Positions 55,666 to 60,407 of a stretch of 60,407 nucleotides of DNA are shown here, one piece after another; within the stretch, counting starts at the first letter, position 1, and each line of letters begins with the position of its first letter. Source of the stretch: an uncultured Oscillospiraceae bacterium. Its GTDB lineage: Bacteria; Bacillota; Clostridia; Oscillospirales; Oscillospiraceae. The notes beneath the pieces were generated by a model, which was given only the letters and a program-made list of their open reading frames with translations, had not been told where the DNA came from and did not search any database. The stretch lies in assembly GCA_910577915.1 (NCBI GenBank), contig CAJTOM010000006.1, positions 1 to 60,407 on the forward strand, read 5' to 3'. The position numbers were made by a program, and so were the translations under genes.

Positions 55666-55692
55666 TTCCTCGCGAATCTGATTCGAGAGGAG
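55666..55692 (+). promoter_or_regulatory. hairpin hiding the ribosome site of the small peptide
   Basis: CCTCGCGAAT (55668-55677) folds on ATTCGAGAGG (55681-55690), CTG loop, one mismatch, extended by 55666-55667 with 55691-55692. The 3' arm contains most of the AGGAGGTGA ribosome site (55688-55696), so translation would be blocked until the RNA is processed or unfolded. Confidence 0.65.
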
Positions 55693-55701
55693 GTGAAGCG
55701 G

Positions 55702-55788
55702 ATGTGGAAAACGAGGCTGCTCCACGCGCTGCGGGTTTTGCTGTGCGTACTGTGGGTATTGTTTCTTTTGACCACAAAAGCGTGCTAG
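55702..55788 (+). CDS. 28-residue hydrophobic peptide, candidate type I toxin
   Basis: 28 codons. MWKTRLLHALR is basic, followed by a hydrophobic stretch VLLCVLWVLFLLTT and the end KAC: a single membrane-spanning helix with a positive N-terminus, like Fst/TxpA/Ldr-type toxins. The ribosome site AGGAGGTGA is near-perfect, eight bases from ATG to GGAGG, yet buried in a hairpin. It has its own promoter upstream and a convergent consensus promoter at its 3' end giving an antisense RNA that overlaps the last codons. It could also be a leader or unrelated membrane peptide. No family identity is claimed. Confidence 0.65.
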   Translation: MWKTRLLHALRVLLCVLWVLFLLTTKAC

Positions 55789-55866
55789 CCGCTCGGCTGG
55801 TCCCCGAACGGCTAGCGTAAAACTAGCTATAGCAAAGGGCTGACCGTCAGTAACAGGCACCCTTCC
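55777..55866 (-). ncRNA. candidate antisense antitoxin RNA
   Basis: Predicted from a perfect promoter at 55873-55901. The RNA of about 90 bases ends at a strong hairpin (55784-55791 with 55809-55816, inner 55793-55796 with 55804-55807) followed on the minus strand by ACGCTTTT. It is complementary to the 3' part of the peptide mRNA, including its stop codon. Confidence 0.6.
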
Positions 55867-55872
55867 GTTACT

Positions 55873-55901
55873 ATTATACCGGGCGGTGGGGGCGTTGTCA
55901 A
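55873..55901 (-). promoter_or_regulatory. consensus promoter of the antisense RNA
   Basis: Minus strand TTGACA (55896-55901), 17-bp spacer, TATAAT (55873-55878): both boxes match the consensus fully, the strongest-looking promoter in the window. It points toward the small peptide gene. Confidence 0.82.
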
Positions 55902-55920
55902 TCGGGAAAACAGAAAGACC

Positions 55921-55946
55921 ACGGAATTGTTGTTCCGTGGTAAACA
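55921..55946 (+). repeat. left inverted repeat of the invertible segment
   Basis: 26 bp, perfect inverted copy of 56132-56157. It contains its own dyad (ACGGAA…TTCCGT), as expected for paired recombinase monomers. Confidence 0.92.
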
Positions 55947-55986
55947 GCCTCCACTACATAACCTAAGCAGAGGTTTCTTAAACGGT

Positions 55987-56015
55987 ATTTTACCATTAAT
56001 ACAGAGCGATTGCAA
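55987..56015 (-). promoter_or_regulatory. promoter inside the invertible segment, pointing away from the SLH gene
   Basis: Minus strand TTGCAA (56010-56015), 17-bp spacer, TAAAAT (55987-55992). After inversion between the repeats it would lie at about 56063-56091 on the plus strand and drive the SLH gene with a leader of about 90 bases. Confidence 0.65.
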
Positions 56016-56131
56016 TAGGAAAAATAAAAATTTGCATGATAAATAAACCAGATCAAAAAAATCTTTTGGCTGGTTTATAGTTGTATGCTTTCGTACAACC
56101 CATGATTTAAAAAATAACGGCTTTCGCCACT

Positions 56132-56157
56132 TGTTTACCACGGAACAACAATTCCGT
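56132..56157 (-). repeat. right inverted repeat of the invertible segment
   Basis: Perfect reverse complement of 55921-55946. It is part of a longer near-palindrome GTTTAC…GTAAAC (56133-56164) ending just before the SLH gene's ribosome site. Confidence 0.92.
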
Positions 56158-56185
56158 AGTAAACAACTTTTAGGAGGAAGCGCAT

Positions 56186-58123
56186 ATGAAAAAGAGATTG
56201 CTGTCCACCCTGCTGGCGGTATGTATGGTACTGGCTCTGCTGCCGGGCATGGCTCTGGCGGAGGACCAACGGGAGATTCCGACAGAGTATGGCACGGCGG
56301 AGATTTCTCTGCCGGAGGAAGAGGCGCCCAAAGAGAACGAGTCCTTTGTTCTGCTCTTGGGTGATGTTAAAGACCAGAATGGCCAGCCATTTACTATAAC
56401 ATCCAATATTGCGCCCGACTGCAGTATTACCGGCACTTCCAACAGCGGCAGGAAAGTAACCGCTTCAGGTGAAATTCGCTATGAGGAGGACGGAACTCGA
56501 AAAATTATCATTCCTGAGAATACATTTGCCGGGGGTACCTGGACTATACAGATCGGAAAGACATGTGCAGTTTTCAACGAGGAGGACGCAACCGTATTGG
56601 AAAGCTGGCTCGTCGTGTCCTCCAATGAGCTCACGGTGACGGTTGCCTCTGACAGGCCGCTTACGGTGTACACCAACATTTACGCAGTGCATGAGCAGGT
56701 TCCCACTGGGGCGGCCGACCCGAAGGTGGTTGTTGCATGTGATTCCTCTATCTCCGATAAGGAATTTGCGTATGAAGAGCCCGCCTTTGACAGCACAGAG
56801 GCCGTAAAGCCGGAAAACTGGAGCGTCCGAAACGAGGATCTGACGGACCTGTATCCCGGCCTGACGGTGTCCTCCGTGGAGCTGAGCGCGGATAAGAAGC
56901 AGGCGACGGTCTTCCTTGCCGGCACGGTGGGAGACGAGAGTGGGGGATTCAGGATTCAGGCGGAAAGGGAGGCCTTTACCGGCGAGTATGTAACAGAGGC
57001 GCTCAACGCCTGGGTGAGTGTGATCCAGATGGTAGAGCCCGACTTCGCTGTGACCCCGACCGAGGTGAAGGCCGGAGCAGACGAGGTGAAGGTGACTCTG
57101 TTTCCCAGCAACACGCTCTTTGAGCAGGGGATTCTCAACGACCTCCCCTTCAACAACCCCGAGGGGAACGTTGATATAGACGACTGCTTTGCCATTGACG
57201 CGGGGAGTACCGGCCTGACGTTGACCGGCGTTGCCGTAGAGGATGTCTCCGAGCCGGGCGGCAGTTACCGCAACGCCGCCGTGCTGACGTTTACTGCCGC
57301 CGGTGGAGCCAAGGCGGGTGCTCTGACCATCACCGTGAAGAGCTACATCATAGTGGAAGCGTATGACAGCGAGCCCATTACCATCACAGTCACCGAGCCG
57401 GAGCGCCCTGTAGACCCCGCCCCGGATGATGAACCGGATTACGACCCCGACGACGACTACGACCCGCCCGTCCGCCCCAGCCGTCCCGACCCGGACGACG
57501 GGCCCTCCCGCCCCAGCAAGCCCGCGGAGCCTGAAAAGCCCGCCGAAAAGCCCGCTGAGCCGGAGACCCCCGCCGAACCCGAGGCCCCCGTCCAGCCGGA
57601 GATGCCCGCGCCCCAGCCCGCCCCCGCGCCCCAGTTTGCCGACGTGGCCCCCTCCGCCTGGTACAGCGAGGCCGCCGGCTACGTCAGCGCCAACGGCATC
57701 ATGACCGGCACCGGCGACGGGGCTTTCTCCCCCAACGCCCAGATGACCCGCGCCATGCTGTGGACGGTCCTGGGCCGCCTGGACGGAGCGGAGGTGTCTG
57801 CCGCCGCCGGCCCGTGGTACGCCGGGGCCCAGGCCTGGTGCGTGGAGAAGGGCGTCTCCGACGGGGCCAACCCCAACGGGAACATCACCCGCCAGGAGCT
57901 GGTCACCATGCTGTGGCGCTATGCGGGCTCCCCCGCGGCTTCGGCGGATCTGACGGCCTTTACCGACGCCTCCGCCGTGTCCGGCTGGGCCGCCGGGGCC
58001 GTGGAGTGGGCGGTGTCCGCCGGTCTGCTCCAGGGCAGCGCCGGCGCGCTGAACCCCGCCGGCACCGCCACCCGTGCCGAGGTGGCCGCCATCCTCATGC
58101 GCTTCTGCCGAAGCGCCAAGTGA
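56186..58123 (+). CDS. secreted SLH-domain surface protein
   Basis: 645 residues. Signal peptide (about 1-25, cut after GMALA), an ectodomain of about 390 residues with beta-rich, Ig-like segments that I do not recognise, a Pro/Glu/Asp-rich linker (about 410-480), and three SLH repeats (about 480-645; QFADVAPSAWYSEAAGYV, ITRQELVTMLWRYAG, ATRAEVAAILMRF) that bind cell-wall polymer. It is likely an adhesin or coat protein exposed to the host. AGGAGG precedes the ATG. The upstream region is the candidate invertible segment, whose only good promoter points away, so the gene is predicted OFF as sequenced. Confidence 0.88.
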   Translation: MKKRLLSTLLAVCMVLALLPGMALAEDQREIPTEYGTAEISLPEEEAPKENESFVLLLGDVKDQNGQPFTITSNIAPDCSITGTSNSGRKVTASGEIRYEEDGTRKIIIPENTFAGGTWTIQIGKTCAVFNEEDATVLESWLVVSSNELTVTVASDRPLTVYTNIYAVHEQVPTGAADPKVVVACDSSISDKEFAYEEPAFDSTEAVKPENWSVRNEDLTDLYPGLTVSSVELSADKKQATVFLAGTVGDESGGFRIQAEREAFTGEYVTEALNAWVSVIQMVEPDFAVTPTEVKAGADEVKVTLFPSNTLFEQGILNDLPFNNPEGNVDIDDCFAIDAGSTGLTLTGVAVEDVSEPGGSYRNAAVLTFTAAGGAKAGALTITVKSYIIVEAYDSEPITITVTEPERPVDPAPDDEPDYDPDDDYDPPVRPSRPDPDDGPSRPSKPAEPEKPAEKPAEPETPAEPEAPVQPEMPAPQPAPAPQFADVAPSAWYSEAAGYVSANGIMTGTGDGAFSPNAQMTRAMLWTVLGRLDGAEVSAAAGPWYAGAQAWCVEKGVSDGANPNGNITRQELVTMLWRYAGSPAASADLTAFTDASAVSGWAAGAVEWAVSAGLLQGSAGALNPAGTATRAEVAAILMRFCRSAK

Positions 58124-58149
58124 ATATTGCCTTTTGACACTTTCTCATA

Positions 58150-58192
58150 GGGAGGGCGGCCGGAGTCATCCGGCCGTCCTCCCGGACATTTT
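58150..58192 (+). terminator. terminator after the SLH protein gene
   Basis: 14-bp stem with one G-U (58150-58163 with 58170-58183), six-base loop; a T-rich stretch (ATTTT) follows after a few bases. Confidence 0.7.
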
Positions 58193-58227
58193 CTCCATTT
58201 TTTTCCGCCGACCGCCCCGCTTTTCCC

Positions 58228-58256
58228 TTGTACGCCGCCCTCAAATGGTATATAAT
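58228..58256 (+). promoter_or_regulatory. promoter of pfkA
   Basis: TTGTAC (58228-58233), 17-bp spacer, TATAAT (58251-58256). Confidence 0.75.
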
Positions 58257-58323
58257 AACATCCGTCACCGGCGTCAATCACCGCGCCCGCCGGGCGGCGC
58301 GGATCTTACAAGGAGGGCTTATT

Positions 58324-59397
58324 ATGAAACGAATCGGTATGCTGACCAGCGGCGGGGACTGCCAGGCCCTGAACGCGGCCATGCGGGGCGTCGCCAAGAC
58401 GCTGTACAACGCGGACGAGCAGGTGGAAATCTACGGCTTTCTGGACGGATACCAAGGCCTGATTTACGGGCGCTTCCGGCTTCTGACCTACGCCGACTTC
58501 ACCGGCATTCTCACCAAGGGCGGCACCTTCCTGGGCACCAGCCGCACGCCCTTCAAGACCATCCAGGTCCCCGGCGAGGACGGCGTGGACAAGGTGGCGG
58601 CCATGAAGCAGACCTACTACAAGCTGCAGCTGGACTGCCTGGTGATCCTGGGGGGCAACGGCACCCATAAGACCGCCAACCTCCTGCGCCAGGAGGGGCT
58701 GAACGTGGTGACCCTGCCCAAAACCATCGACAACGACCTGTGGGGCACGGATATGACCTTCGGCTTCCAGAGCGCAGTGGACGTGGCCACCGAGGCCATC
58801 GACTGCATCCACACCACCGCCGCCTCCCACGGGCGCATCTTCATCGTGGAGGTCATGGGCCACAAGGTGGGCTGGCTGACGCTGAACGCGGGCATCGCCG
58901 GCGGCGCGGACATCATCCTCATCCCGGAGATTCCCTACGACGTGGACAAGCTGGCCAAGAAGATCAAGGAGCGCCACGACGGCGGCAGCCGCTTCACCAT
59001 TCTGGCGGTGGCGGAGGGGGCCATCTCCAAGAAGGACGCCGAGCTGAGCAAGAAGGAGTACAAGAAGAAGCTGGCCAAGCGGCCCCATCCCTCCGTGTCC
59101 TACGAGATCGCCGAGGAGCTGGGCAGGCGCTGCGGCCTGGAGGTGCGGGTCACGGTGCCCGGCCACACCCAGCGGGGCGGCAGTCCCTGTTCCTACGACC
59201 GGGTATTCGCCTCCCGCCTGGGCAGCGAGGCCGGCAAGCTGATTTTGAAGGGCGAATACGGCTTCATGGTGGGCTACAAGAACCGCGAGATCGTCAAGGT
59301 GCCCCTGGAGGACGTGGCCGGCAAGCTGAAGATGGTGGATCCCGGCGCGTCCATCGTCAAGGAGGCGAAGCTGCTGGGCATCAGCTTCGGCGACTGA
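58324..59397 (+). CDS. pfkA: 6-phosphofructokinase
   Basis: 357 residues, PfkA superfamily. GGDCQALNAAMRG is the N-terminal phosphoryl-donor loop, GGNGT (110-114) the donor-specificity site, and PKTIDND (132-138) holds the catalytic aspartate D136. Glycine at 113 (E. coli G104) points to ATP as donor, while lysine at 133 (E. coli G124) is typical of PPi-dependent or mixed groups, so donor use is not certain. It phosphorylates fructose-6-phosphate in glycolysis. The ATG at 58324 follows AAGGAGGG; an upstream in-frame TTG is the -35 box. Confidence 0.92.
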   Translation: MKRIGMLTSGGDCQALNAAMRGVAKTLYNADEQVEIYGFLDGYQGLIYGRFRLLTYADFTGILTKGGTFLGTSRTPFKTIQVPGEDGVDKVAAMKQTYYKLQLDCLVILGGNGTHKTANLLRQEGLNVVTLPKTIDNDLWGTDMTFGFQSAVDVATEAIDCIHTTAASHGRIFIVEVMGHKVGWLTLNAGIAGGADIILIPEIPYDVDKLAKKIKERHDGGSRFTILAVAEGAISKKDAELSKKEYKKKLAKRPHPSVSYEIAEELGRRCGLEVRVTVPGHTQRGGSPCSYDRVFASRLGSEAGKLILKGEYGFMVGYKNREIVKVPLEDVAGKLKMVDPGASIVKEAKLLGISFGD

Positions 59398-59433
59398 CAT
59401 TTACTAAGAGCGCAGAGCGCGTTTTCGACAAAG

Positions 59434-59467
59434 AGCCAGCCGGCCGGGACATCCCGGCCGGCTGGCT
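59434..59467. terminator. hairpin after pfkA
   Basis: Perfect 16-bp stem (59434-59449 with 59452-59467) with a minimal loop. No T run on the plus strand; a short TCTTTG on the minus strand. Possibly a shared, weak terminator. Confidence 0.55.
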
Positions 59468-59490
59468 GTGCAATCGGGAAGAGGCGTGCT

Positions 59491-59604
59491 CTATCCCCCC
59501 ATATACAGAACTTCCGGCAGGCAGGCCGCCAGGATCATAGCGCCCGCCAGCAGCAGCGCCAGCGCCAGCAGCAGCCAGCGCCTGCGCAACAGAAAAACCT
59601 TCAT
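59491..59604 (-). CDS. 37-residue membrane peptide
   Basis: 37 codons. MKVFLLRRRW then a leucine/alanine-rich span (11-27) and a short tail ending LYMGG. A good ribosome site (GGAGGG, six bases upstream) and the position just downstream of the PHP gene support it as real. LAAC at 25-28 resembles a lipobox, but too little follows to call it a lipoprotein. Function unknown. Confidence 0.55.
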   Translation of the reverse strand: MKVFLLRRRWLLLALALLLAGAMILAACLPEVLYMGG

Positions 59605-59665
59605 ACGCAGCCCTCCGCTTTCAGTCAGATTGTAACTGCTGAAGTGTACGCGCCGGAGCGGCGGG

Positions 59666-60346
59666 TTATGCCTGTTCCCCGTCCAGCAGGGTGTACTGCC
59701 CCGCCCGCAGGAGCGCGGCCAGCTGGAAGGTGTCCTCCGGCAGGGACCCGGCGCAGATGCCGCCTCTGGCGATGTCCTCGGTCCGGTGACAGTCGGACCC
59801 GCCCAGGCGCAAAAGACCGAACTGGGCGGCGTAGTCCTCAGCCCAGCCGTTGTGATTTTCGTGGCGGGGATTCAGGTTGCGCACCTCCAGGCCCTCCAGG
59901 TAGCAGGCGATGGCGGGGGTGCACTTTTTGCGGTAGGGGTGGGCCTGCACCAGCAGGGCGCCGGCGGCTCTGGCGATGGGGGCGAAGGCGGCGATGCCCA
60001 TGCGGAAAATTGCCTCCGGCTCCGCCAGCAGGTCGTCGGGGTAGCCGTAGAGGAGGTAGTCGTTCTCGCACTCGTCGAAGCGCAGCTCCGCGCCCTTGTA
60101 GACCCGCAGTCCACGTTTCTCACCCTCCTCCGCCATGCGGCGGAAGCCGGTCAGAAAAGGGGCGACCTTGTCCCCCGGAGCGGTGGTATCCACATTGAGG
60201 TATTCAAAGGTTGTCCGGTTGTAGTGGTCGGTGACGGCCACGGCGGCGTAGCCGGCGGCGTGGTAGCCCTCCGCCAGGGCGGCCGCGTCCAGCCAGCCGC
60301 ACTTACTGGTGTGGTTTGTATGGAGGTGGGTTTCAATCTTATACAT
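59666..60346 (-). CDS. PHP-domain metal-dependent phosphoesterase
   Basis: 226 residues. PHP motifs: ETHLHTNHT (first HxH), VTDHYN, KGAELRFDE, VQAHPYRK and GGSDCHR provide the metal-binding histidines and aspartates. Relatives hydrolyse nucleotide or sugar phosphates (YciV/TrpH type) or histidinol phosphate; the substrate here is not clear. AAAGGAC precedes the ATG. The last 61 bases of the window (60347-60407) show nothing else. Confidence 0.85.
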   Translation of the reverse strand: MYKIETHLHTNHTSKCGWLDAAALAEGYHAAGYAAVAVTDHYNRTTFEYLNVDTTAPGDKVAPFLTGFRRMAEEGEKRGLRVYKGAELRFDECENDYLLYGYPDDLLAEPEAIFRMGIAAFAPIARAAGALLVQAHPYRKKCTPAIACYLEGLEVRNLNPRHENHNGWAEDYAAQFGLLRLGGSDCHRTEDIARGGICAGSLPEDTFQLAALLRAGQYTLLDGEQA

Positions 60347-60407
60347 TGGCGGTCCTTTCTTCGCCGCCTCCGGCGGCGAGGGGTGGATTCTTCTATACGG
60401 AAGCTTG

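Larger units (their letters stand above)
55629..55867. repeat. long-range inverted repeat joining mRNA 5' and 3' ends
   Basis: CGGAAGGGTGC (55629-55639) and TGTTAC (55642-55647) are complementary to GCACCCTTCCG (55857-55867) and GTAACA (55850-55855): 17 pairs with a small bulge, about 200 bases apart. The peptide mRNA can close on itself, and both convergent RNAs begin with nearly the same sequence. Confidence 0.75.
55921..56157. other. candidate invertible promoter segment (phase-variation switch)
   Basis: 237 bp in all: two perfect 26-bp inverted repeats around 185 bp of AT-rich DNA (55947-56131), directly before an SLH surface-protein gene and 370 bp after a tyrosine recombinase gene. The inside has one good promoter, on the minus strand, plus two hairpins (AAACCAG…CTGGTTT and GTTGTA…TACAAC). 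No coding sequence. Size and repeat length fit known tyrosine-recombinase switches. No target-site duplication is seen at its ends, which argues against a MITE. Confidence 0.75.

Noticed and set aside
55921..56157. MITE or small insertion element
   Set aside because: Inverted ends fit, but no flanking duplication is seen, the position before a surface gene and next to a tyrosine recombinase fits a switch better, and an internal promoter is present. It remains the main alternative.

Overview
The window looks like a chromosomal segment of a high-GC, anaerobic Firmicute, most likely an Oscillospiraceae/Flavonifractor-type gut bacterium. This is inferred from three things: S-layer-homology (SLH) surface proteins, Clostridia-type housekeeping genes (dnaX preceded by the SRP RNA, secA, purA, pta), and a mucin-directed GH101 glycosidase. 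Promoters of the TTGNNN-N16/17-TATAAT type are easy to see, and -35 boxes reading TTGCAA recur. No rRNA, tRNA, CRISPR array or classical insertion sequence was found.

Layout. 1-3.7 kb: start of pta, a fused selenium-dependent-type molybdenum hydroxylase and an amino-acid racemase. 4.1-13.2 kb: one 3034-residue secreted GH101/SLH protein. 13.5-20.2 kb: purA, a chemoreceptor coupled to an FMN-binding lipoprotein, the SRP RNA plus dnaX, and a flavodoxin-like reductase. 20.4-25.6 kb: a three-gene phosphorelay (REC-HD-GYP-GGDEF protein, Hpt protein, hybrid histidine kinase). 25.6-28.3 kb: an acyltransferase, an HD hydrolase and a membrane protein. 28.6-42.5 kb: a DeoR-type regulator diverging from a 12-gene cluster. 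The cluster holds a TIM-barrel protein, flavin reductase, cupin, FGGY kinase, two dihydroorotate-dehydrogenase-like/ferredoxin fusions, two amidohydrolases and a BMP-type nucleoside ABC importer. It looks like uptake and reductive breakdown of an unidentified N-heterocycle or nucleoside-like compound. 42.6-46.7 kb: a MarR-controlled heterodimeric ABC exporter. 46.9-49.2 kb: metY-metA. 49.3-50.2 kb: a barnase-type lipoprotein and its barstar. 50.3-54.5 kb: a tandem GNAT protein, an unknown protein and secA. 54.7-58.1 kb: the switch region described below. 58.3-60.4 kb: pfkA, a small membrane peptide and a PHP phosphoesterase.

The most exciting region is 54.7-58.1 kb. A tyrosine recombinase gene is followed by (a) a 28-codon hydrophobic peptide gene, with a hairpin over its ribosome site and a convergent consensus promoter giving an antisense RNA (type I toxin-antitoxin architecture), and (b) two perfect 26-bp inverted repeats enclosing 185 bp of AT-rich DNA. 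Directly downstream lies a gene for an SLH surface protein. The only good promoter inside the repeats points away from the surface-protein gene, so the sequenced orientation looks like the OFF state of an invertible phase-variation switch.

All functions are inferred from sequence motifs and family knowledge. No searches were run.
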